A stretch of 64,000 bases of DNA from Blautia faecis. Lineage in GTDB: Bacteria > Bacillota > Clostridia > Lachnospirales > Lachnospiraceae. The stretch is from NCBI RefSeq assembly GCF_020554845.1, contig NZ_JAJCIA010000021.1, forward strand, positions 15,922 through 79,921, in the 5' to 3' direction. A program made the translations under genes and the position numbers. The notes beneath the pieces were generated by a model. That model saw nothing but the letters and a program-made list of their open reading frames with translations. It did not search any database and was not told where the DNA came from. This document shows, in pieces, positions 57,309-64,000 of the stretch (positions are counted from its first letter, which is position 1; every line of letters starts with the position of its first letter).

Positions 57309-57770
57309 ATGGCAAACACTTTAGCTGTTGCAAAGGAGTTGTATGATTTATATTACAAAAAACATAATAGCAATATGGATCAAATGAAAATGCATAAGAT
57401 GATGTATTTATCACAAAGAGAGTCTTTAATGATCTATAACCGTCCTCTGTTCGACGATGAATTTCAAGCATGGAAATACGGACCTGTTTTAACAGTGGTA
57501 AGAACTGAATATATGGATGATAATCCATTTTCCAGCGAATACGGAGAGTTGTGTGAATGCGAAGAGAAATTAGTTAGTTCGGTGTTTGAACGATACGATC
57601 ATTATAGTGCTTGGGAATTGAGTACACTTTCACATGCAGAGTATTCATGGAAACAGGCTAGAGAAGGCTTAAAGGCGAACGAGCAGGGACATAGAAAATT
57701 GAGTTTGAGTGCTATCAAGGTTGATGCCACACGAGAATTTTTGAGAAGGCAAGGTGTTGTATTAGCTTAA
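57309..57770 (+). CDS. Panacea-domain (DUF4065/SocA-like) protein, candidate antitoxin
   Basis: 153 residues. The Panacea signature is clear: KMHKMMYLSQRESLMIYNRP, LFDDEFQAWKYGPVL and TLSHAEYSWKQAREG. Panacea proteins serve as antitoxins to many unrelated toxins and are also found in phages. Start follows GGGAGG by six bases, and TATAAT stands at 57271. The next gene, 48 bases on, encodes a GNAT-like protein, with an intrinsic terminator in between. The pair could be a toxin-antitoxin or defence module; function is inferred. Confidence 0.85.
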   Translation: MANTLAVAKELYDLYYKKHNSNMDQMKMHKMMYLSQRESLMIYNRPLFDDEFQAWKYGPVLTVVRTEYMDDNPFSSEYGELCECEEKLVSSVFERYDHYSAWELSTLSHAEYSWKQAREGLKANEQGHRKLSLSAIKVDATREFLRRQGVVLA

Positions 57771-57775
57771 AAATT

Positions 57776-57805
57776 AACCACAGGCAGAAGTCTGTGGTTT
57801 TTTTT
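57776..57805 (+). terminator. Terminator between the Panacea and GNAT-like genes
   Basis: AACCACAG/CTGTGGTT hairpin then nine T. It would limit expression of the second gene relative to the first. Confidence 0.85.
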
Positions 57806-57818
57806 CAAGGAGAGAAAT

Positions 57819-58865
57819 ATGGAATATGCAATTGAAGCGCAAAAAAATTATTTAAAAGAAAATTTAGAAATAGAACCTCTTAGAAAATTTGATAGTACAA
57901 AAGATGAGTTGTATAAATTTAAGCAAGCGGCAAAGGGCAGTAATATTTCAAGTTATTTGAGAAATAATGCTTGGAGTGACGATTGTGAACGGAATACAAA
58001 GGTTTTTTTAGTTCGAGATAAAACTTCCAAACAGATTGTTTTTAATTTTTCACTTAACTGTGGGATTTTATATGAGGATTTTTTGGACGATAAATTAAAA
58101 GATGAGGAAAAAATTGTATTTAAAAAATATGTAGAAGCTTTAAGCAGACTAAAGGAGTGCGATGAGAAGGAACAAAATCAAGTAAATGAACAACTCAATA
58201 AAGCTATGGGCGATATTTGGGAAGTTGTTGAAGAGCCGGATAGAGTGTCTAAATTAATGAGTTTGGCAAAAGATAAGGTTGAAATATTAGAAGAAAAAAA
58301 TAAAGAAGCTGAGGACACCCATGATAAAGAGCATACACAAGCTGTCAAGGAAACATTTCCAGCAATTGATATTAAGTTTTTATGTAGAAATAAAGATTAT
58401 GTTCCGCAGATTAGGTTGGATTTTAAGCTGGGTGTATATGTATTTTGGGAAATCATAGTTCCACATATACTTGAAATATCAGAGTTAGTTGGTTGCAAAT
58501 ACGTGTATTTATTTGCAGCAGATAGAACAAACGAAGATACAAATATTAACGTACCTATGTGGACTCCAGATTATGATCCTGATGAGGAATATGAAGGAAA
58601 AAGTGAAAATGATGTTCGAAAGCTCGTTGCGTACTATATAAATGAATTAAAATTTGAAAATATTTCAAAATATACGATTTTAAAACCTAGCTTTGAAAGA
58701 ACCTGTTTTACTTTAGTTCAAGAAGTATCAAAACTAGAAGAGAACAGAGAAATGATTTGGCAGAGCCACATGTTAGACATAGAGGCTAACTATCAGTCAG
58801 ATTTAACTATTGCCGCAACCACAGACCATCCATCATCCGATCAGTCAACATCCGATAAGGATTAA
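57819..58865 (+). CDS. GNAT-like protein, candidate toxin partner
   Basis: 348 residues. Residues about 60-90 (TKVFLVRDKTSKQIVFNFSL, NCGILYEDF) and about 185-310 (PAIDIKFLCRNKDYVPQIRL; GVYVFWEIIVPHILEISELV; GCKYVYLFAADRT; LVAYYINELKF) match the strand order of GNAT acetyltransferases. A long charged helical insert (about 95-180) splits the fold. The C-terminal ~20 residues are Ser/Thr/Asp-rich and probably disordered. The usual acetyl-CoA loop is not clear. Start follows AAGGAG. Next to a Panacea protein it is a plausible toxin; no experiment supports this. Confidence 0.65.
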   Translation: MEYAIEAQKNYLKENLEIEPLRKFDSTKDELYKFKQAAKGSNISSYLRNNAWSDDCERNTKVFLVRDKTSKQIVFNFSLNCGILYEDFLDDKLKDEEKIVFKKYVEALSRLKECDEKEQNQVNEQLNKAMGDIWEVVEEPDRVSKLMSLAKDKVEILEEKNKEAEDTHDKEHTQAVKETFPAIDIKFLCRNKDYVPQIRLDFKLGVYVFWEIIVPHILEISELVGCKYVYLFAADRTNEDTNINVPMWTPDYDPDEEYEGKSENDVRKLVAYYINELKFENISKYTILKPSFERTCFTLVQEVSKLEENREMIWQSHMLDIEANYQSDLTIAATTDHPSSDQSTSDKD

Positions 58866-58938
58866 CATACTTAATACATAACTATACAAAATAGAGTCAG
58901 GCTCACGCGGCTTGGCTTTTAACATTTTAATCTCACAC

Positions 58939-59042
58939 AAAATCCATAAAAGAGAGTTTACATATGCTTGAATGGGAAGCTTAAATGTTCTTTGTATACT
59001 TCTTGGATCAAGACCTATATGCGTACTCTCTTTTATGGATTT
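58939..59042. repeat. Perfect 19-bp inverted repeat with 66-base loop
   Basis: AAAATCCATAAAAGAGAGT at 58939-58957 and ACTCTCTTTTATGGATTTT at 59024-59042, extending inward with mismatches (CATATG region). T-run follows. May be a terminator for the GNAT-like gene or a structured RNA. Confidence 0.75.
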
Positions 59043-59101
59043 TTTGGAAATGTGTTTTAGGGTGTCTGGTGGTACCGGAGTGTTGCAACTGGGTATAGAA
59101 T

Positions 59102-59147
59102 AATAGGGTAGTTATACAGGAAACTGTGTAATTGCCCTATTTTTTTG
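59102..59147 (+). terminator. Terminator
   Basis: AATAGGG...ACAG-GAAA-CTGT...CCCTATTTTTTT hairpin, second strong stem in this gap. Confidence 0.8.
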
Positions 59148-59170
59148 CTTGTGATGGATTGACTTCTGCA

Positions 59171-59199
59171 TTGACCGGACGTAATATAAATCTTATAAA
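59171..59199 (+). promoter_or_regulatory. Promoter of the small secreted protein gene
   Basis: TTGACC (59171-59176), 17 bases, TATAAA (59194-59199). Confidence 0.7.
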
Positions 59200-59261
59200 A
59201 GTCCTTTCAACAGGGCTGATGATACATGAAAACGAAGTACCTTAAAAGGAGGCTGAAGCAG

Positions 59262-59726
59262 ATGAAGAAATCGACATGGAAAGAAAGATTCAGTAAATTT
59301 ATCCTGGCAGTGCTTGTAGTTGGTATCATATTTAGTTGCTCCAATATAGAGCAGGTGCAAGCTGCATCTAAAAAAGGTACATATTACTATGGAACTGTGC
59401 TTAATCGTACAAAGGGCGGTAAGAAATATGGTTCCTGGCAGCCGGGAACAAAAAAGGTGAAATATACTAGTAAGTCTATTACATTTTATGGCTCATTTAT
59501 GAAGAGCAACAAAGCATCATTGAAATTTAACAAGAAAAACTTTGTGAAGTACGGAAAAAAGACCTTTAAATTAACATCTAAGACAAAATATTATTGGACG
59601 GACGAATACGGTAGAATACCTGCGAAAAAGTATGAAGCTTTAAAATGCTGTAAGAAATTGAATGGCCTTATGGTGACTCTTAAAGTAACAAATGGAAAAG
59701 TTGTATCATTAACATTTTATTCATAA
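59262..59726 (+). CDS. Small secreted basic protein
   Basis: 154 residues from ATG 59262, with AAGGAGG upstream; a start at 59226 is less likely. A signal peptide covers about 1-34 (FILAVLVVGIIFSCSNIEQV then QA). FSCSN could be a lipobox-like cysteine but the context is poor. The mature part is lysine- and tyrosine-rich with aromatic strands (KKGTYYYGTVLN, SITFYGSFMKS). No family recognised. Own promoter and terminator. Confidence 0.65.
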   Translation: MKKSTWKERFSKFILAVLVVGIIFSCSNIEQVQAASKKGTYYYGTVLNRTKGGKKYGSWQPGTKKVKYTSKSITFYGSFMKSNKASLKFNKKNFVKYGKKTFKLTSKTKYYWTDEYGRIPAKKYEALKCCKKLNGLMVTLKVTNGKVVSLTFYS

Positions 59727-59738
59727 GAGATGGAGAAA

Positions 59739-59768
59739 GAGGGATCAGAAATGGTCTCTCTTTTTTTC
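59739..59768 (+). terminator. Terminator of the small secreted protein gene
   Basis: AGAGGGATCA/TGGTCTCTCT hairpin with wobble pairs, then seven T. Confidence 0.75.
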
Positions 59769-60275
59769 GCTCTGTTGCCAGATTGGAAAATAATTTCTGC
59801 GGTATATACCGACATGTATTTGACCGGGGCATGTAAAAATTCCAGAGTTTATAAGTACCCCCCCCGGAGAGCAGTGGTAGTGTTTTTATGGCTAGTAAAA
59901 AGTACCCCCTCCCCCTTTAAATGTATATTGTTAAAAAAATAACAATATAGTCACATTTTGAAGTGCTGAGATAGCAGCATTTATAAGGGATTGCATGTAC
60001 TTGCATGTGTTTCAAGGTATCGACCATGGTATCGTATAAATCCTTATTTTTAAATGGTTTGTGCAAAATTAGATTGTTAAATAAATAACAAAAATTGCAC
60101 AAAATTTCATGTCTTACAGTCCGTAAACCCTTATAAATAGTGACTTTTTTCGATACCCTTTGATTTTATTTTGACTCTCTGAGAAGCCAGTAAAATAAAG
60201 GGTTTGCAAGGTGTGATTTTTATACTGTATCGCCTTTGATTTATCGTGGCTCTGTGTAGCTGATATATAATATGA
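59769..60275. other. Gene-free AT-rich stretch with short repeats
   Basis: No gene is supported. It has an eight-C run at 59858, TTGCATGT twice near 59993-60008, GGTATCG twice near 60016-60035, the inverted AAGGGTTT element at 60118 and copy 2 of the 20-bp repeat (CAGTAAAATAAAGGGTTTGC, 60188-60207). Could be a remnant end of a mobile element; no origin or integrase is seen. Confidence 0.45.
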
Positions 60276-60650
60276 GACCAAAATAAAACTACCTACATTG
60301 AAATACCTGGTACTTCATCAGATAGAAGACTAAAAACAAATATATATAGTACAAATGTTAATAATGCTCTTCAGCAGATTCTAAAAATAAATCATAGGAA
60401 ATTTAATTGGAAGTCAGATAATAGACATGTTGATTTAGGCTATATTGCACAGGAACTTGAAGAAATAAATCCTCATATGGTAATTGCACCAATTGAGAAA
60501 GGTGATATGTATGCAGTTAATACATTCTATATGACAGGTCTTATTACAAAATCCATTCAAGAAATGTATGCAGAATTAAAAAAGGAAAATCAGGAATTAA
60601 AAAAAGAGGTAAATTATTTAAAATTTTTATACAAAACGCTAAGTAGTTAA
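60276..60650 (+). pseudogene. C-terminal remnant of a tail-fibre intramolecular chaperone (peptidase S74-like)
   Basis: An open frame without a start codon, entered directly after a stop. Its product reads TSSDRRLKTNIYSTNVNNAL, KFNWKSDNRHVDLGYIAQEL, EEINPHMV and ends with a coiled coil (QEMYAELKKENQELKKEVNY). This is the S74 chaperone domain that trims itself off phage tail fibres. Only the C-terminal ~124 residues remain, so the gene is broken; its front part may be related to the fragment at 62064. Confidence 0.7.
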
Positions 60651-60723
60651 TTGTTTAATTTTTACATTGCGATATCTTTATAAATATCATATGATATTAG
60701 TAAAATATTTATGGAGGTATCGT

Positions 60724-61902
60724 ATGAAAAAGAATTTGTTATTTGTTTTTCTTATGCTTTTTCTTATTTTTCAATTGCCGGTCAATACATATGCTATTGA
60801 TGCATCGTCAGTTATTGGAAAAAGAGTTCAAGTTGGTGATAATTGTTATGCATATGTAGAAGATTTAGGAAATCGAAAATACACACTGCATCTCGATGGA
60901 TATGGAAATTTATATGAAAAATCCACATTATCAGAAGAAGCAAAAATGATTATTAACTTTGGATCATCTAAGGTCATAATTTCGAATGGAATATCTAAAA
61001 TACCAGATAGATTTTTTAGTGCACTTGGACTTAATATTATAGAAAATCATTCATCAACATTACAAATTGGAAGTTTTAACTTTATATTTGGAAGTTCTCC
61101 ACAAGTTGAATATTATTCATTACCTCAAGATTTTAATCTTGCAGACAACGTGTATCAAGTGACCAATTGTCCAGAAAGCTTTACTACATTTGTAGACATT
61201 AGAGAAAAGAAACAAATAAATTTTGAATATACAATGTACTTTTCTGATGTTGCAAAAAGTGTAATTGTTCGTGATGGAAATAAGGCGATTACCAACTATA
61301 TGTTTACAAGATGCCCTAATCTTTCTGAATGTACAATACCTGCATCTGTAACATATATAGATCCTAAAGCATTTGCAGACAAAAATAAAATTACTATTCG
61401 TGGATATTCTGGATCATATGCAGAAAAATATGCAAAGAAAAATAAAATTAAATTTGTATCTATAGGAACAACTATTAACCAGAATAAAGTATATAAGGTT
61501 GGTGCTTACAATTATAAATTTAATTTAAGCAATAATACAGCAACACTTGTATCTTCTGCGTCTAAAAATATTAAAAAAGTTACTGTTCCAAATAAAGTAA
61601 CTTATGCTGGAAAAACATTTACAGTCACAAATATTGCAAAAAATGCATTTAAAAATTGTACTAAGCTAACAAAAGCTACCATTGGAAGTAACGTTACTCA
61701 AATTGGAGCATCTGCATTTTATAAATGTAAAAAGCTTCAAACAATAAAAATAGGAACCACTAAATTAACAAAAATTGGATCAAAAGCATTTAATACACAA
61801 TCTTCTAAACTTACACTAAAGATTCCAAAATCAAAATCAACATATAAAAAATTGATTACAAAATCAAAAATATCAAAAACAGTAAAATTCAAACTGTTTT
61901 AA
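60724..61902 (+). CDS. Secreted BspA-like leucine-rich repeat protein
   Basis: 392 residues from ATG 60724 (GGAGG upstream). Signal peptide about 1-24 (LLFVFLMLFLIFQLPVNTYA). The middle has no match. From about 185 on, BspA/LRR_5-type repeats appear: NYMFTRCPNLSECTIPASVT, ITNIAKNAFKNCTKLTKATI and SAFYKCKKLQTIKIG. The end is basic (LKIPKSKSTYKKLITKSKIS). Such proteins are exported to the surface or released and bind host or other surface partners. Strongly AT-rich codon use compared with the backbone. Own terminator. Confidence 0.8.
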   Translation: MKKNLLFVFLMLFLIFQLPVNTYAIDASSVIGKRVQVGDNCYAYVEDLGNRKYTLHLDGYGNLYEKSTLSEEAKMIINFGSSKVIISNGISKIPDRFFSALGLNIIENHSSTLQIGSFNFIFGSSPQVEYYSLPQDFNLADNVYQVTNCPESFTTFVDIREKKQINFEYTMYFSDVAKSVIVRDGNKAITNYMFTRCPNLSECTIPASVTYIDPKAFADKNKITIRGYSGSYAEKYAKKNKIKFVSIGTTINQNKVYKVGAYNYKFNLSNNTATLVSSASKNIKKVTVPNKVTYAGKTFTVTNIAKNAFKNCTKLTKATIGSNVTQIGASAFYKCKKLQTIKIGTTKLTKIGSKAFNTQSSKLTLKIPKSKSTYKKLITKSKISKTVKFKLF

Positions 61903-61915
61903 ATAAAAATCATCT

Positions 61916-61948
61916 AAGAGCATTCCTATAACAGGAGTGCTCTTTTTA
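61916..61948 (+). terminator. Terminator of the BspA-like gene
   Basis: AAGAGCATTCCT/AGGAGTGCTCTT hairpin then T-run. Confidence 0.85.
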
Positions 61949-62063
61949 TATTAAAAGACAAGATAAAAAAGATTTCACGACTGTCAAAGTGATTATTTTG
62001 CTCTGGCAATCATTTTATATGTAACTTATTAATAAAAAGCTATTTAAATGAGGAGATTTTAAA

Positions 62064-62330
62064 ATGAGAAAAACTTCAAATTTAGACTTAAGACTGTATG
62101 ATGCGAGTGATAAATTTGATATTACGAACACTTCTAACAGCTTAAATAGCAATATGGAGATTATTGATCAACAAGTGAATAATCTCAACAACAATATTAA
62201 AGGTATAGATGAATTAAAAAAAGAGACTGCTTCGCTAAAGTATCTGGTGTATTACTTGGGTCTTTATACACTCTCGTCTCACATCTTAATTCTTTTAATA
62301 TACCATCTATATAATCAACATTGTTTTTAG
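62064..62330 (+). pseudogene. N-terminal fragment of a phage tail-fibre-like gene
   Basis: Starts with a good ribosome site (GAGGAG) and encodes KTSNLDLRLYDASDKFDITN then TSNSLNSNMEIIDQQVNN, the N-terminus of clostridial tail-fibre or base-plate proteins. After residue ~52 the frame runs into DNA that codes on the other strand, so the gene is cut there. 88 residues in all; probably non-functional. Confidence 0.55.
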
Positions 62331-62585
62331 AAAGTCCAAACATTAATGTTTGTGGTAATTCATTTAAAAAACTTCTTCCTTCATATTGATATACATTTCT
62401 TAATTTACAAATAAATACTTCCAATTTTCATAGTCATTAAATCCAGCTGATAAAATATCAATATTATAATAAATATTTTCATTTTTTGATGGTTGAATAT
62501 TATTCAAAGGAAAACCACAATGTATACAGGCAAATGCTTTATCAGACACCTCTTTATCACATTCAGGACATTTTATAAGTGCCAT
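62197..62585 (-). pseudogene. Zinc-ribbon protein gene with a frameshift
   Basis: On the minus strand ATG 62585 opens a frame with an N-terminal zinc ribbon (LIKCPECDKEVSDKAFACIH, CGFPLNN). The frame stops at 62400, but the sequence continues sensibly one frame over from about 62424 (VFICKLRNVYQYEGRSFLNE; LPQTLMFGLSKNNVDYIDGI). The two parts look like one protein split by a one-base change at AATTGGAAG. The 3' end abuts the tail-fibre fragment. RBS GGAGG is present. Loss by mutation is likelier than programmed shifting. Confidence 0.6.
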
Positions 62586-62705
62586 AATACAATATACCTC
62601 CGTTCTTCAAATCTATTTTTCTCAAGTATAGCACCACCATCCCTAAAATACCACATAAATTTATAAATAATGTCTAATATAAGTCCAAACTGTACCATAT
62701 ATTTG

Positions 62706-62734
62706 TTGACTTTCCTATACTATAAGCGTATAAT
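62706..62734 (+). promoter_or_regulatory. Promoter of the c-di-GMP riboswitch transcript
   Basis: TTGACT (62706-62711), 17 bases, TATAAT (62729-62734). Confidence 0.85.
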
Positions 62735-62747
62735 TTTCCTCATAGAT

Positions 62748-62820
62748 AACTGAATAAGGGGCAAAGCCGGGGAAACCTGGTGGCGCAAAGCTATAGGGCC
62801 TGTAAAATGGTAGCCAGTTG
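62748..62820 (+). ncRNA. Cyclic di-GMP-I (GEMM-I) riboswitch
   Basis: Consensus elements appear in order: GGGGCAAAGCC, a GAAA tetraloop receptor hairpin (CCGGGGAAACCTGG), CGCAAAGCTATAGGGCCT, and ATGGTAGCCAG, with AACTG/CAGTT closing the aptamer. A terminator follows, then a surface-protein gene. This suggests surface adhesion is set by intracellular c-di-GMP. On or off cannot be decided from the sequence. Confidence 0.85.
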
Positions 62821-62833
62821 TAATTGAACGTGA

Positions 62834-62879
62834 AGAGCATTACTTGCCTGAAGTGTATTCCGGTGAGTAGTGCTTTTAT
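62834..62879 (+). terminator. Riboswitch expression-platform terminator
   Basis: AGCATTACTTGCC/GGTGAGTAGTGCT hairpin then TTTTATTTT, directly before the ribosome site of the surface protein. Confidence 0.75.
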
Positions 62880-62898
62880 TTTGAGGAGGAAAAGAGAT

Positions 62899-64000
62899 AT
62901 GAGGAAGAAAAGGATTTTAGCAGTGTTGTTATCATCTGCAATAGCATTTTCGGGAATGCCTGGTAATGTGTTCGCTGCAGAAGATGTTGCTTTGGAAGAT
63001 GGATTCTCTGATGGTGAAACAGCAGATGTGACAGAAAATCCTACAGAAGATGTAACTGAAGAACCTGTTAAAGATGTGGGAGAATCTGTACTGGAATCAG
63101 ATCAGGGAGCAGAAGATTTTACTGGATTTTCAGATGGTGAGAATGAAGATTTTGTTAATGAAGAAGAGATAGAAAATGAAACAGATCCAGAGACTCAAGT
63201 ATTTGCTGATGATGAAGGTGTTGCAGAGTCAGGGAAATGTGGAGATGATCTTACTTACACGCTTACCGGAGATGATATTAATGGATATACATTGACCATT
63301 AGCGGTACTGGTAAGATGGAAGATTATTCGTGGAGAAAAGAGTATGGTCCACTTGTACCTTGGAAATCAAAATGTAGTAAAATTATAAATGTTGATATGA
63401 GTGTTGGAGTAACAACAATTGGAGATTTTGCATTTAATGGTTGTAGTAGGTTGAATAATATTACAATTCCAAATGGTATAACTAGTATAGGCAGTAATGC
63501 TTTTGATGCTTGTGAAAATTTGGAGAATATTATTCTACCAGAAAGTGTAACAAGTGTAGGTGAATCTGCATTTATTAGTTGCTCAAAATTGTCAAGTATT
63601 GTACTACCAGAAGGTGTAACGAACATAAAAGACGCGACATTTACAGGCTGCGTTAGTTTAACAGACATAAAAATTCCTAAAAGCGTTACAAGTATAAGCA
63701 GTTTTGCATTTTTTGTAACTGGATTAAAAACTGTAAGGTATGCTGGCACAAAAGAAGATTGGGATAAGTTGAATGTATTAGCAACGGATATAAATAATGC
63801 AAAGGTGTATTATGATGTAGATACTGTTCATGAACATTCAGGGGAAAGTAAAGTAGTAAAACATGCTACATGTACAGAACCTGGTAAAAAAATTACAGTA
63901 TGCTCACTCTGTGGTGAGTCTTATACAGAAGAAATCCCAGCAACAGGACATACTATTGTAATAGATCCAGCAGTAGAAGTAACTTGTGAAGAGGCAGGTA
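62899..64000 (+). CDS. BspA-like leucine-rich repeat surface protein (3' end outside window)
   Basis: 367 codons visible, still open at the window end. Start at 62899 follows GAGGAGG. Signal peptide about 1-26 (ILAVLLSSAIAFSGMPGNVF). An acidic Glu/Asp/Thr-rich stretch to ~110 follows. Then GKCGDDLTYTLTGDDINGYT and BspA-type LRR_5 repeats (IGDFAFNGCSRLNNITIPNG, IGSNAFDACENLENIILPES, VGESAFISCSKLSSIVLPEG). The part near 325-367 (ATCTEPGKKITVCSLCGESY) is a typical repeat of gut Firmicute surface proteins. Transcription is preceded by a c-di-GMP-I riboswitch, so it is probably an adhesin tied to the sessile state. Confidence 0.9.
   Translation, partial: MRKKRILAVLLSSAIAFSGMPGNVFAAEDVALEDGFSDGETADVTENPTEDVTEEPVKDVGESVLESDQGAEDFTGFSDGENEDFVNEEEIENETDPETQVFADDEGVAESGKCGDDLTYTLTGDDINGYTLTISGTGKMEDYSWRKEYGPLVPWKSKCSKIINVDMSVGVTTIGDFAFNGCSRLNNITIPNGITSIGSNAFDACENLENIILPESVTSVGESAFISCSKLSSIVLPEGVTNIKDATFTGCVSLTDIKIPKSVTSISSFAFFVTGLKTVRYAGTKEDWDKLNVLATDINNAKVYYDVDTVHEHSGESKVVKHATCTEPGKKITVCSLCGESYTEEIPATGHTIVIDPAVEVTCEEAG

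Noticed and set aside
59730-60102. Short frames on both strands
   Set aside because: Low-complexity AT-rich and C-run sequence, no family, overlapping a terminator.

Overview
The window looks like a low-to-mid GC Firmicute of the family Lachnospiraceae, most like Blautia. This is inferred from gene content, AGGAGG ribosome binding sites and protein style; no rRNA is present to confirm it. From 1 to about 54 kb it is an ordinary chromosomal backbone. From the tRNA-Pro at 54.4 kb to the end it is an AT-richer, gene-poor accessory region with phage debris, a candidate toxin-antitoxin pair and BspA-like surface proteins.

Layout. 0-9 kb: the start of a GH2 glycosidase, two MATE transporters, an ABC-F ATPase overlapping selA, and a tandem RhaM-like protein. 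9-16.5 kb: a cello-oligosaccharide locus with a GH94 phosphorylase divergent from a LacI regulator and a three-gene ABC importer. 16.9-19.4 kb: a TRIC-type membrane protein and a second ABC-F protein. 19.5-41.7 kb: nitrogen and glutamine genes: an Amt-PII fusion, glnN, purF, a Crh-like HPr, pyrG-gltB-gltD, glnA with an ANTAR regulator, then a non-discriminating-type AspRS with gatCAB. 41.8-49.1 kb: dapL, a cupin, an M18 peptidase/HAD/M20 operon, an AEC transporter and a tyrosine phosphatase. 49.3-54 kb: branched-chain amino acid genes ilvN, ilvC, a LysR regulator and leuCD.

The nitrogen genes appear to work as one regulon. The leaders of amt-glnB, glnN, pyrG and glnA each carry a small hairpin with an A-rich hexaloop (AAAGGC or AAGGGC). 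In each leader the loop and its 3' stem strand are reused as the 5' half of an intrinsic terminator. The stems differ in sequence but stay paired. This is the architecture of ANTAR-controlled antitermination, and an ANTAR protein is encoded right after glnA.

Non-coding DNA is unusually structured. A ~612-bp imperfect palindrome sits just upstream of the pyrG promoter. A dispersed palindromic repeat (GTTACTG...CAGTAAC) recurs in many intergenic spaces. A MITE-like 147-bp segment and a two-hairpin 48-nt repeat are also present. The accessory end holds a c-di-GMP-I riboswitch before a surface protein, two fragments of tail-fibre-like genes, a frameshifted zinc-ribbon gene, and a Panacea-domain gene followed, after a terminator, by a GNAT-like gene. 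The best candidates for new biology are the ANTAR leader regulon, the large palindrome and the Panacea/GNAT pair.
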